Notes: generated from the letters alone by a model not told the origin. A stretch of 64,000 nt of DNA from Phallus indusiatus (GCA_027605045.1 JAQFWX010000076.1:62001-126000); one strand, 5' to 3'; shown: positions 44,064 through 55,120, counted from the stretch's first letter. A program made the numbers and translations.

Positions 44064-44919
44064 ATGCGCCAGTTCACAAGTGTTGTTCTCGGTGGTAAAT
44101 CTCATATTCATTTTAGCTGCATTTAAGAATATTCAGTCGTGCTTATTTATTATTTATTTTATTTTTTTCTGGGCAGCCGGTGGTGTAGGCAAGAGTGCGC
44201 TTACCGTTCGCTGGGTGCGTGCTGTTTTTCTCGACCATTATGACCCCACCATTGAAGGTGTGTTTTGACTGTTGCTATTTTCTTGTTGTTTCAAACTTTG
44301 GCTGACGTCGAGTTTGACCATGTCCCTTGCAGATGCGTACAGACGACAAGTCAAGATTGACAACGAATTCACCTCGGTACGCTACAGAAAGTCACGCCAC
44401 GATGCTTGACGATTCATCACTCCACAGCTGGAAGTCACCGATACGGCCGGTGCAGAGCAATTTACGGCCCTGAACGAGTTCTATATTCGCTCTTCACATG
44501 GATTTATACTGGTGTTTAGGTGTGTGTGTCTTCCAGCTGGCCGGTGACGCTTTTCCCGTTTGCGTGGACTGCCATTTTCACACACCATCCTTTCTTCCAG
44601 CCTCACACAGGAAGCCTCACTCCGCGAAGTTGAATCGCTGCGGCAGCAAATATACCGCGTAAAAGGTACTACTGTACCCATCGTCGTCGTAGGCACAAAA
44701 TCGGATCTTACCGCAGAGCGAGAGGTGCACCGTACGCATATCCAGCAACTCAGTCAAACCTGGGGACTGCCCTTCTATGAGACAAGCGCCAAGCGCAATT
44801 GGCACGTCGACGAGGTATTTGAAGATCTTGTGCGTCAAATGCGAACACAGTATCCAGAGGAAACAAAAGGACGAAAAAAACGCCGAACTATCAGGAGCAT
44901 GGGCTGCGTTATTTCATGA
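44064..44919 (+). CDS. Rap/Rsr1-like small GTPase of the Ras family
   Basis: It starts MRQFTSVVLG at 44064. The first intron splits the P-loop ([19 protein letters not shown]). Then come HYDPTIEDAYRRQVKIDNEF, LEVTDTAGAEQFTALNEFYI, HGFILVFSLTQEASLREVES, IVVVGTKSDLTAER, ETSAKRNWHVDEVFEDLVRQ and a basic tail ending GCVIS (CAAX box CVIS). The effector loop is Ras/Rap-like. Switch II has Ala at the Gln61 position; Rap1 has Thr and yeast Rsr1 has Ile there, so this belongs with Rap/Bud1-type proteins that depend on GAP-supplied catalysis. The usual N/TKxD is present as GTKSD. A role in polarity or adhesion-type signalling is inferred from family only. At least five exons are present. Confidence 0.88.
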
Positions 44920-46554
44920 CAATTGGCCAGTGCCCTAGATGACGGGGAGACCGAGTGTGTGGGCGATCATCAATTTTCTTTTGAGAAAATGGAATGCAAT
45001 TCCAATTGAAGAACCATCCGCGCACCTTTGTCATCTTCGGTTTTTGGGCAGATATTCCAGTCAGAAGAGCAGCAATCACACTACCACCTCCTTCAAAGTG
45101 CTCAGTCCTGGCTCTCCCTACCACGTCACCGAAACCATATCTTAGGTCACGGGGCATGTTTTTTTAGCACTTTTCTTGGTTCTCATTTTGGCTATTCCTT
45201 TCTGCGTCTTGCTATTTTGCATCAACGTCCTTACATGGCTTCTTCTCTTCACCTCTCTCTGTCATGTTCCCCCCCAGACGTTGACTAATAGCCAAGAACG
45301 GATAATTATGCTCTTTCTTTGCCCGGTTTTTTTTTCATTTTCGTGAAGGTTTCGACTTGTTGCATAAGCTTAGTTTACCCCCATTATTATTTCGCTGGCG
45401 TTCCTTTTTTTTGATGATTTGCCAGAGGTTATTCTTGTCTTTTAAAAAAGGTTAGTTTGCGTAGCAAGCTTCGCCGTGTACCAACCAACCCTGTATTACT
45501 TTACTGCTCAAAGGACTCTTTTACTGCTAGAACCTGACCGTTTTATGTTCAAGTTACAACTATCGTAGACAATGTAACATGTAAGGTTAACAAGTAGATC
45601 CAATTCATACTCGTGCCAGTTAAGCCTCAATTAGCGTGGAGTTGACCCGGTGCCGCTTGTCTTCAGGCTGTCCAACTTCACATGCCAACTGTCTAGAAAG
45701 AGTTTCATTGATTGATACCGGCCAGTGACATTCATTAAACGAAACGCTTTATACTAAGATGTGTACGCCACGATTTCAAAACTTCCTAAAAGTCATTTTT
45801 TGTAATAATATAAAAATAGGATCAGCCTACCCCCAGGCCATAACAGTAACTGTTCCTTGGGTCGTTGTAAGACAATACTGCGAGACAACAATAGTCAGAC
45901 AGAGGGAAATAAAAGGTCCCATGTCACTTACGATAGTTTTTGAAGGGATCAAATCAGAGACCTTCCTGACGACGCTCATTTCTCAATTTAATATACTCTG
46001 CGCGTAAGATATCCATATTGGTGGGATTTGTACTAACACCAGTATTATTTTGTGAGATATTACTTTGATAGTAGAGACAGTTACAATTGTAACATGCAGT
46101 TCTGGAGATCTTTATGCTGCGGACGACACGCCCATACGACTGAGATTGTCCGACCAGATGCGCATTCAGCAAAAGCTACAGATTTTTAAAAACAATATCA
46201 GATACGAATGCTAAGATATAGTGAGAAAACAAGTATACATTTTACCAGTTCACTGCATTCTTTCAAAGCCCTCGCTTTTGTGGTCTTTGACAACGATTCT
46301 TCCTCACGGCGAGAAAGCGTGTCCATGAAGATTTATGCCGTGTGGCCAGTGCGCACCACACTTACGTAACTGACTGGCACACTTCCACTGGACTAAAGCC
46401 CAGATATCAACAATACCACAGAAACCAGTTTTACATTATAAAAAATACGTTAGTCTTGGGAAGAAAGTCAAGGTTCCCAAACGGGCTGAGAGAACCTACA
46501 TACTCTGGAAATTCTGTTTGTTATATAATGTTTTTTTATCAAGTATCTTGCGGC
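44920..46554. other. 1.6-kb intergenic region downstream of the Rap-like gene
   Basis: No gene is recognised. The left portion is T-rich and likely carries the 3' UTR. Frames at 45759-46007 and 45954-46172 have no recognisable features. The right end is AT-rich, leading into the tRNA gene. Confidence 0.45.
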
Positions 46555-46627
46555 GCCTCCTTGGCTCAGTTGGTAGAGCGCGTCACTAGTAATGACGAGG
46601 TCAGTCGTTCGAATCGGCTAGGAGGCA
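46555..46627 (+). tRNA. tRNA-Thr (anticodon AGU), intronless
   Basis: All arms fold. The acceptor stem GCCTCCT/AGGAGGC pairs over 7 bp. The D-arm is GCTC/GAGC around AGTTGGTA. The anticodon arm is CGTCA/TGACG with loop CTAGTAA (anticodon AGT). The T-arm is AGTCG/CGGCT with loop TTCGAAT. The discriminator base is A. The internal promoter boxes A and B (TGGCTCAGTTGG and GTTCGAATC) are present. A run of ten T follows at once. Confidence 0.95.
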
Positions 46628-46631
46628 TCTA

Positions 46632-46641
46632 TTTTTTTTTT
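46632..46641 (+). terminator. Pol III terminator T-run
   Basis: Ten consecutive T residues start 4 nt after the tRNA-Thr gene. This is the standard RNA polymerase III stop signal. Confidence 0.85.
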
Positions 46642-46710
46642 CAATGGAATATACTTGCCTCTAAGCTCCCTCCTTGTTTCTCTTGTCCCTACGCCCCACC
46701 TAATCAAAGC

Positions 46711-48257
46711 ATGGCTCAATCTCTTTCCTCTTTAATAGACTATCGACGATATGGTAGACAAATGGTCCTGGAAGGCTTTGGCTTAGAAGGTAAGAAAGTC
46801 TAGGCTTGACAATTTAAACATTTTTTCGAATGACGAATGGCTTTACAGGACAATTAAAACTTCAGAATTCAGCTGTGGTGGTAGTCGGAGTTGGAGGTCT
46901 AGGTTGCCCAGCACTTCAATACTTGGCGGCGGCTGGCATAGGTTGTTACTACTCCCTATGCGTTTCGTTTTTTAATGATATTATCATTAAGGAAAACTGG
47001 GAGTTGTTGATCACGATGTTGTGGAAATGTCTAATCTACAGAGGCAAATCTTACATACAGAGTCTCGAGTGAATATGCCCAAAGCTCTATCAGCAGAGAT
47101 CGCTCTGAAAGAGTGCGTTCCCTCGTTAACCACAGCTTCAGTTGTTAACATATGATCTTTAGACTGAATTCCAACATCACTGTCATTTCACATGCGACTC
47201 AATTGACTCCCAACAATGCACGCAAGATCCTGTCCGACTACGACATTGTTCTCGATTGTACCGATAATGTGCCTACCCGTTATCTACTCTCTGATACAGC
47301 TGTACGTTTGAACAAACCACTTGTCAGTGGAGCGGCGATGAAGTTTGACGGACAATTATGCATATACAACCTTGGGTCAGACGGTCCTTGTTATCGATGT
47401 CTTTATCCTAAGCCACCTGCACTGACAACGGTCAAAACCTGCCAAGAAACAGGCATATTGGGTTCCGTAACCGGTGTAATCGGTGTATTACAAGCCGTTG
47501 AATGTATCAAGCTCTTATTAGGTTTGCACGGTGATAATAATTTTTTCGACTATATCTACTAGTTGCGGCTCGGCTTACAGATTGTTTACCGTCGGCGTAC
47601 AATGTCGTAGATAAAAAACCAACGCTACTGATCTTTTCGGCAATATCGTTCCCACCGTTTCGATCTGCGAAGTTACGCTCCAAACGTCTAGATTGCCCAG
47701 CCTGTGGCCATGGTACTCAAAGCACCATTCAGATTGAAGAAACAGACTATGTGGCCTTTTGTGGCGGGCCAGCATTCGATTATGAACGGCTAGGCTTGGA
47801 AGAAGGTCCTCCTGGACACCGAATTCAGGGAAAGGTGCATCTCTTTCTTTTCATTATGCGTATACCGGAACAAGACATATGTCACACACGCTTTAGGAGA
47901 TGAAACGGATGATGGAAAACGACAAAACCCTCGTCATCGATGTTCGACCATCTATAGAATATGGTATATGCCATATTTCACCATCAATCAGTATGTCCAT
48001 CTTTCAGCAAGACAACCAGGCTGTCAGAAACTTAATTATCTTTAGACGTGCCGTTTCATGAGTTTGTGTCTAATCCAGCTGAACATCTACCTGAAGATGA
48101 ACAGCGGAAGATTTTGTTGGTTTGTAGATTAGGCAACGACTCTCAAATAGCTGCGGATGCGTTACGAAGTGTAGCACCTTCGCGGTTCATTCAAGACCTT
48201 GTAGGTGGTCTTCGAAGTTGGAGTCAGGACGTTGATTCAAGTTTCCCTATATATTAA
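46711..48257 (+). CDS. UBA4: Adenylyltransferase and sulfurtransferase UBA4/MOCS3
   Basis: It activates the ubiquitin-like sulfur carriers Urm1 and MOCS2A for tRNA thiolation, urmylation and molybdopterin synthesis. It starts [20 protein letters not shown] at 46711. The E1-like domain shows [20 protein letters not shown] (ATP loop), the [15 protein letters not shown] region, [15 protein letters not shown] and GPCYRCLYP with CPACG (zinc). [14 protein letters not shown] carries the adenylation-domain cysteine. The C-terminal rhodanese domain has [14 protein letters not shown] and ends [17 protein letters not shown] with the persulfide Cys, then [17 protein letters not shown]. The N-terminal extension with coiled coil found in many Uba4 proteins is missing, so an upstream exon cannot be excluded; however, the tRNA gene lies only 84 bp upstream. 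At least six exons. Confidence 0.92.
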
Positions 48258-48328
48258 ATATATATATATATGTATTAACTCAACATTTATCCGCTGGATG
48301 TACACCCACACAGCGTATGCGTGGCATT

Positions 48329-49621
48329 TCAAAATCTAGATTCAAAGCCCATTTCTGCAATCCGTTTAATCTCATCCTCACTGAGACCCAGGCCAAAAGG
48401 AGGTTCAGCCAGGAGAAGGGCATATTCACCGACCAATGAGTTACGGAAGGGAAGGATATCGTCGGTCTTGACAGAGATTGATACAATCATAGCTCCATGA
48501 AAGAAAAGGGCGATCACGTACACAAATGGATATTGGGTGGTTCCGCGCCAGGAACCAGCGGATATGATGATCGTCCAGCGACTTGGCAGTTTTACACCTT
48601 TTACATGGGCCAAGTAAAAGAAAAGTGAGAATTTTAGCGACCACTTTCGAATGCAAATTGGTAGAGACGCACAAGATATTGGAGGTAAGACAAATTTCAA
48701 CTGGTATACGTTCTTTCACGACGACATCCTGAGCTTTTGCGGAGAGAAAGGTTGCGTGGCCTAAACGAGAGGGGCCAAACGACAGAAGCTTGAGTGTGTC
48801 TTCTTCTGTGTTCTCAGGAGTCTGAATGGACATGAATGAAAAAGTGGCAATAGCGAGAGAGTGGAGTCACCTCTGCAATATGAACTGTGATCTTTAGACC
48901 GGCTTCCTTAGCTCGCAAGAATTGAGGTAGAAAGTCATTCATGTCACCTAAGTGAGGTAAGTAAAAACGGTAGACGAGACATTTTTAAGTGTGTGGGGAA
49001 TAGCGTACCGGACAGAGGGTCACCGCAAAGATCGATGCCGACAACACGACGACCACTGGATTTCAGGGAAATAGATAGGTCGACGCATTCCATAACATCT
49101 TCTAGTGACATTCTTCGATCAACGCTAACTATTAAAGCGGCTGTTTGCGGCGGATATTTCTCGACTTGATCAAGGACGGCCTCCAAATACTGTTCGCGAG
49201 ACATGTGCTCGGTGGTGCGTGGGGTGGAGCGTAGCTCGAGATAGATGCATTGCGGGGGTCCACCACCAGCTTGAGGATCCAAGAAATGAGACAGAACATG
49301 TTGTGTGACGAACGACAAAGCCTGGGGGGTGGAAGTCGAGGCGTATATGGCTGGGAAGAGCCCAAAAAAGTCACTTATTTCATGGAGCTCAAGACCGTCT
49401 GAAAGTACGTCCAAGCCCGCGATGACATGCTCCGGGAGACGAGAGTCCTCAGCGTTTTGGGTGCGCTGCTTTGCCAGGGCCTGCAAACAAGGGAGAGGAA
49501 TAGATCCATTTAGGTGAGCATGGAGCTCGGCCTTGGGCAATGCTTGCAGAAACTGCAGCTGCTTTCCCGTCAATGAATTCAACGCTCGAACACACGGATC
49601 GTCTCCTCTTTTGAGTGCCAT
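48329..49621 (-). CDS. Adenosine deaminase-like protein (ADAL/N6-methyl-AMP deaminase type)
   Basis: It starts MALKRGDDPCVRALN at 49621. FLQALPKAELHAHLNGSIPL has the two metal-binding His of the adenosine deaminase superfamily. GPPQCIYLELRSTPRTTEHM, DRRMSLEDVMECVDLS and VVGIDLCGDPLSGDMNDF follow. The HIAE segment holds the active-site His and Glu, and GPSRLGHATFL, PVEICLTSN and ISICTDDILPFRNSLVGEY come next; CTDD carries the catalytic and metal-binding Asp. It ends AEMGFESRF. Length (about 350 residues) and the HLNGS motif fit ADAL-type enzymes, which clear N6-methylated AMP, better than classical adenosine deaminase (which has HLDG). It is divergent from the Med25-like gene. Confidence 0.87.
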
Positions 49622-49894
49622 CGATGTTGCAAACAAAAAAGAAAGAGTTTTGTCGATTCCGAGATGAGTCAGAGCTGTCTGACTGATAATTGAATCGGCC
49701 CCTGCTCCGGCGAAAAAAAAAACAGGGTCCAGAATCTTTGAGATAGAGCGAAAGTATCAAATGATTCGTCTCATGTCTACACTCAAACAAGTTATGCCAA
49801 AGTCAAGTAGCAGCTCAATAGCAAATCCAATGCGACGGTCCTATAATGTAGGTACTCTGAGCGCCTGTGACGGCGTCCTCTCCTGGCATGTAAT

Positions 49895-52800
49895 ATGGCT
49901 GCCAATGCTCGAGTGGACCCCATATTGGTGGCTTGTCTCATCGATTCATCTGCCGCATTACTTTATGAATGGAATCAGATATTGCAGGCGTACATATCAC
50001 CGCTGCTGCAACGAATTGCCGCCATCCATACTAATTCTAGAAACAACCGCGTTTCGCAGGAGACAGTGCGTTCTGGGCTCAACAGTCTGTTGACAACTGA
50101 CTAACATTGTATGCAATATGCACATTCACGACTATCAAGATCAGGATAGGTATTGTCTCGTATTCCGACCGTAAGGTGCATCCCGACCCTATACTGGCCA
50201 GGCGTTTTTTCGCTCCAGTCAGTCTGATAACGAGAGAGCTGAAGGACGATCCTACGAGCCTCGGTTTAGGGTATACGACCCCTGCAAACAATGCTGGGAT
50301 GGCTGTATTAGAAGGCTACGTCGCTGTTCTGGAGGTAGCGTACTCCCAACACCCTAGACTCCGTTGCTGAGACGTTATTTCTTTAAGATGTTTGATGCCG
50401 TTGCCGAAACAAGGCCGCTTCCCCCACAGATTATGGAAAACGCGGAACTTCCGCCATATGAACCCTCACTCTATTTACTACATATTGCGGCGGTTCAGCC
50501 TGACAGTGCAAGCAAGCCAATTTGGAACCAAAATCATCTTTTGGACGACGTTTCGTGGTCCTCATTGCCCACCGAAATTCTGAAGGCTAGTATCATTTTT
50601 TCCCCCAAACTTTTGTCATCAAAATCAACAAACCTGCAGAGGAAAATTCGCCATAATATGATCCTTACAAAGCCAATACCTCAACTTCAAGAGTTTTACA
50701 AAAACGTATGGAAACCCTCTTTTTAAATTTGACCTTAAGCGCTCAACCTCTCGAATAGATTTACCGCAATCCTGAAAATCATGGAATTTCTATCCTAAAA
50801 TCTTCCCACAAACTCTTATTCTTTAATCTTCCATCTGATATAAAAACCAGTAAGCTGCTGTTCACATAATACATTCGTCGTCGCTCTCACCAGATACTAG
50901 TTCCCCAGAAGCGGCCCGCCTCAGATAACAATATTGAACCCAAGTCTGAGCAGGCATCTTCCCCTGAGGTTGTACCGGTTTCTGCCCCTCTTTCAAACAC
51001 TGCAGCTTCCCAGTCAGCTACACCTCATCAAGCTCATTCAGTTCCTGATGCTCAGGTTCAGTCGAACAATCCCGAGTCCTCTCAGCAGGTTCACCAACGT
51101 CCCCCTATTGATATGAATCGGTTTAGGGCTTTTTTCCTCAATCTTGAGAACGATATTCAAAATACAAAGACAATGTTAGAACAAGCCAAATTGTCCGGTA
51201 AACCGCAATCCGAACTGGATGCTATTGAAAACGATCTCAAGGTCAAAACGCAACAAAAGTTGGGGCTTATCCAGTATTCCTATCATATGGCCCAGAGACA
51301 AGCAGCCAATAGAGCCGCTCAGCAGTCTGCCAATGCGAGCACTCAGACGCCCAAACTTTCGACACACCCGCATCCAAATGCGAGCACTCTGAGTACGGGC
51401 CAATCTGCTCCAAACACAGCATCTTCGAATTCATTTTCAAATATACTCGCTTCGACACGACCGGGTATGAATTCTCAGATGGAAAAGTTGATTGCAGAAA
51501 GAATGCGACCTCCTGTTGTTGCTGCTGCACCGACAGGTGCACAGTTACAACCTTCCCAACCTCCTCAACCGCCTCCCCAGGCACAACCCTTGGAAATACA
51601 GTCGCAATTGCAATCGCAAACCCACCAAACTCAAATGCAATCGCAGCCGCAGCCATCGCAACCACAATCGCAACCGCAAGCACCATTGCAACCACAACAA
51701 CTACAATCGCAATCGCAATCGCGAACACAGACACAGACACAGTTGCCAACACATCCCCAAATTCAATCACAGCCTCAAACGCACCCTTTATCGACCCATC
51801 AACTTCAACCGCATCCCCAACCTCAAGCAGGAGGAACAGCAGGAGGAGTAACTCCCCTTCCTGGTCAAGTCGCTTCTTCACTTCCCCCGCATCCTGATGT
51901 TCTTGCAGATAAGCCCATCCTTGCGAATTTTCCTAAACGATGGCAAGGTTTGTTTGCACTCGGTTCGCGAGACGCCATTGTTCGCGTTGCATTGTATAGC
52001 CAGGTCACCACTCTGTCAGTTTTATTTTATCAACAAGCTTTGATTTTTTCCCCTACCTTCTTACACTCTTTCAAAGGCATTCGGAAAGCTGGCCCCAGAC
52101 GCTTCGTTTCGTTCAAGGACTTGCACCCAGCAATTCAAATCAAATACAAGTGTGGCACAAGGAGAAAAATGCCGCGGTGTCGTTGGTTAGCCATACTCCA
52201 TACCCCGGCAATGACGAGGCCACCATACAGAATTACCGACGTTTCAAGCTGATGCGAGATTGGTGTCAAAACAAAAACGCGGTATGTCACTCTTCTTTTC
52301 TTCCTTTCGTTCGTTCTATAATTCTGCGACAATTCTAATTTCATAAAACCATTAGCTATTGTACTGCCAATTCGATATGCCTGAGGCACCCCAAGGGTCG
52401 GGAGCTCTTCTGCTTCCGTTGCAAGGATCCAACCCAGCCCTATCTGGTGAAACTTTTATTTGTATGATCTTTAACAAGACGCCCCTCCCAGTTGAAATCC
52501 TTAGACCGCCACCGTCCATACCCCCTAATCAAGGGGTTAACCAGAACGATCCCACCATTAATGCGCAAGCAAATCAGTCTGCAACGATGCATAATATGGC
52601 AAATATCGCTCCAGAAGCGTATCTCTCACAGCAGAAAATTCAACCAATGGCCCAACCAGCTAATATGCAGCGAAATATGATGCAAAATCTCGCAGGAATT
52701 TCTATGGCGCCTTTTGGAGGTGGTAATGGTCCAACTTTCAATCAGTTGATGCCACCCGGGCCGCAGCAGTCTTCGAATTCATCTGACCAGAATGCTGCTG

Positions 52801-52913
52801 GTAACAGCGGATTGAATTTAGCGCCTCAAGCTCAGATACCATTGGTGCATCGTCAAGGGACTTCCGGAACATCTAATAACATCAATTGGCGCAACTCTCA
52901 CAATTTGGAATGA
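49895..52913 (+). CDS. Mediator subunit 25-like protein (VWA domain, Gln-rich middle, C-terminal PTOV/ACID-like domain)
   Basis: The N-terminal von Willebrand A-like domain starts MAANARVDPILVACLIDSSA at 49895. It continues LLYEWNQILQAYISPLLQRI, VRIGIVSYSD, ILARRFFAPVSLITRELKDD, GMAVLEGYVAVLE, LLHIAAVQPDSASKPIWNQN and LDDVSWSSLPTEILK, a pattern seen in fungal Med25 VWA proteins. A basic coiled stretch (FFLNLENDIQNTKTMLEQAK) precedes some 90 residues of almost pure Gln/Ser/Pro/Thr (about 51540-51840). The C-terminal part has FPKRWQGLFALGSRDAIVRV, then VQGLAPSNSNQIQVWHKEKN, YCQFDMPEAPQGSGALLLPL and FICMIFNKTPLPVEIL, resembling a PTOV/ACID activator-binding domain. The intron after VRVAL must use the GTATAG donor (about 51997) to keep frame. 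It probably links activators to RNA polymerase II. Confidence 0.72.
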
Positions 52914-53045
52914 ATCGTAATCCAGACACTAGTGGCTAAACTGTTGAATATAATTTATGCTGACGTAGCGTATATGTAATATGAACCACACAAATTTTCT
53001 TTTAGTAGGTTTACATACAATTACAATATAATAAAGAGAATTGCT

Positions 53046-53906
53046 CTAGTATGCGCCTCCATCCCTCCCACTGCCTATTCCCGCATGAGAGGTAAAAGGT
53101 CCAGTTCCTTGTATTTTTGGATGATCAGCCGGATTTGCTTGAGCCTCGTATATAATGACAGTGGGGCTCTCTTTACGCTCAAAGAACGATCCTCGAAATC
53201 CCAGGTAATACAATCTGACTGATTCGGCACCCTGGGAAGAAGGAAAGAACAAGGTTACAGAAGAGACATTGGAAAATTTGACAGGCCTTTATAGATCAGA
53301 TTCGTCAGAATTGAAGAATGGATTAGAAAGGAACGATGGCAAACTACTACTTGACCGCATAATTCCCTACGTCACGACTTTGTACAATAACACACTCCTG
53401 AACAGGCTTAATGTTGACAACGTCGTCAAAATCGAGATGGTCACGATTGATAAACTAGATATTGAGATTTTGCTCGTCAACATCCTTTGCGACAAATAGA
53501 AGTGAACATCTTTGACTGAGACCTACGATTGAAGCCTTGCTGGGTGTTTGATCTCCTGGACCGGCTTTGAGGAGAATAGAGCGTAACTTTACATTTCCCG
53601 TAAAAGGGACACGAATGATCCTATAGCACGATAAATAACCATAATGCAATTAGAAACAAACTCAGGTCGCACTAAACTTACAGCTGATCATCTGCATCCG
53701 ATTCCACATACTCCGCACATAAAATACCAAATAAATTAGTTCGTATAGCAAGACCGTTGAGAGGGGTGAAATCAAAGTACCACCGTCTCGTCCATTCGTT
53801 GATCCCAAGGTTTAAGAATTTTAGAAGATTCTTCTGTGGCATTCAAGATGCGTACATTGGGGTGATCGATGTATTGGTACAGATTATCCGATGAACCTGG
53901 CCCTGA

Positions 53907-53939
<33 letters not shown>

Positions 53940-53978
53940 ATGATCATGACCGCAATTATGATCGTGGTTGTGTGACAT
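53046..53978 (-). CDS. PITH-domain protein with His-Asp repeat N-terminus
   Basis: PITH domains (as at the C-terminus of thioredoxin-like TXNL1) bind the proteasome. It starts MSHNHDHNCGHDHDHDHD at 53978, followed by further HD pairs encoded by a TGGTCG hexamer repeat. Then come NLYQYIDHPNVRILNATEES and SSKILKPWDQRMDETVVLES, DADDQLIIRVPFTGNVKLRS, ILLKAGPGDQTPSKASI and FINRDHLDFDDVVNIKPVQE. FSNVSSVTLFFPSSQGAESV and RLYYLGFRGSFFERKESPTV complete the domain, which ends RDGGAY. No thioredoxin domain precedes it, so it matches stand-alone PITHD1-type proteins. The HD stretch could bind zinc or copper, which is inferred. It is divergent from the UBX gene across 105 bp. Confidence 0.88.
53905..53960. 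repeat. TGGTCG hexanucleotide repeat coding (HD)n
   Basis: Five to seven near-perfect copies of GTGGTC/GTCATG on the plus strand encode alternating His and Asp at the N-terminus of the PITH protein. Such a repeat can change length by slippage. Confidence 0.85.
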
Positions 53979-54083
53979 GTCGAGCAGGCACAACAGAGTC
54001 TGATTAAATCACGTTGGTACCAGGCGGGGTTCAAGGTGACTTACATATATACTCACTGCAGCCACATCGTCACACCCACTGCG

Positions 54084-55120
54084 ATGTCATCGGAAGAAAA
54101 TTCAAAGGAGGCCTCCGAAAGCAAAGATAACAACCAAGTGAAACCCAAAGATGCACCAGCAGTAGGAGAAGAAACCTTTGCTGCAGGTGTCAAAGTTTGG
54201 AACCCTTTAAATGCACCAGCCGCCCCGATTCCAGGTAAACCACATCGACCCAATCTTGCGATTCGAAATTTCACATTCCTGCAGACCTTCCTGATTCATA
54301 TTTCGAACCAACTCTTAATGAATTGAAGGCAACTTACGAGGCTCAAGTTCGTGCTCGGGAGGCTCTGACCAACGCTCCTTTCAAGACGAGAGAAGCGAGA
54401 GAGAAAGAACTAAAGGTAAAACAAGAACAGTACCCGACGGTGAGCGCTCCCTGTTGACTGAGGTCGTCAACATGTTGTTAGGCAAAGTGATACTAACTAG
54501 CTTTGCAGACTCGAATACGTGTCAAGTTTCCGGACAGAACTCAACTCGAGCGTGCCTTTCCTTCTACCGACAAGATACGCTCGGTCTACGCATTTGTGCG
54601 AGGCTGTTTGAGAGATGATGTCAAACCTATCAAGTTTGTATTATGCACGTCTTTTCTATCTTTCGCCTCACGCAATATTTCAATCTGACATGGTATAGAC
54701 CAAACCCCACCACGCAGGGAGCTTAAAGTGTCCGACCTCAAAGTTCGGGATTTGACACTTTACGAGTTACAGCTGGCACCCTCATCCGTTTTAATGTTGT
54801 CATTCTTCGACGAATCCTTAAACGGTATATTTTATTTGTTTCATCCAACTGATTAATAATATCTGTTGGCAGACCCTAGTTTACGAGCCCCGCTCATGGA
54901 GTCTATCTTGGCCCAAGCACAAGATCTTCCTCTGCCTCCTAGTACGGCCGATGGTCATACCACTAAGTCAGATGAATCAGAGAAAGATATACCAGTGGCT
55001 CCCAAGTCGAGCTCCGGCAATAGCAAACCCCTGCCAAAATGGTTCAAGATGGGAAGTAAGTGTACTTTTAACCTTTTCGGGATGGTCCTTGAACGTGATC
55101 TACGTTACGCAGAAAAGTGA
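54084..55120 (+). CDS. UBX-domain protein (ASPL/TUG/Ubx4-like), Cdc48/p97 cofactor
   Basis: It starts MSSEENSKEASESKDNNQVK at 54084. The charged N-terminus leads to FAAGVKVWNPLNAPAAPIP, then LPDSYFEPTLNELKATYEAQ and a helix REALTNAPFKTREAREKELK. The UBX domain reads TTRIRVKFPDRTQLERAFPS, KIRSVYAFVRGCLRDDVKPI, KFVLYQTPPRRELKVSDLKV and LTLYELQLAPSSVLMLSFFD; the FxxxTPPRRE loop is the ASPL/TUG-type p97-binding turn. A short tail ends PKWFKMGKK. Joining KFVLY to QTPPRR needs a GC donor (TTAT|GCACGT, about 54640). The N-terminal ubiquitin-like domain of TUG is absent, so this is either a truncated relative or missing an upstream exon, although the promoter space is only 105 bp. Confidence 0.85.

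Noticed and set aside
44909..45157. 82-codon minus-strand frame after the Rap-like gene
   Set aside because: There are no conserved features, and it lies in the probable 3' UTR.
46342..46803. 153-codon plus-strand frame
   Set aside because: It reads straight through the tRNA-Thr gene and Pol III terminator. Only its last residues overlap the real UBA4 start, in frame with MAQSLSS.
51267..51881. 204-codon minus-strand frame, Val/Ala-rich
   Set aside because: It is the antisense of the Gln/Ser/Pro repeat of the Med25-like gene. CAA/TCG repeats make long antisense frames by composition.
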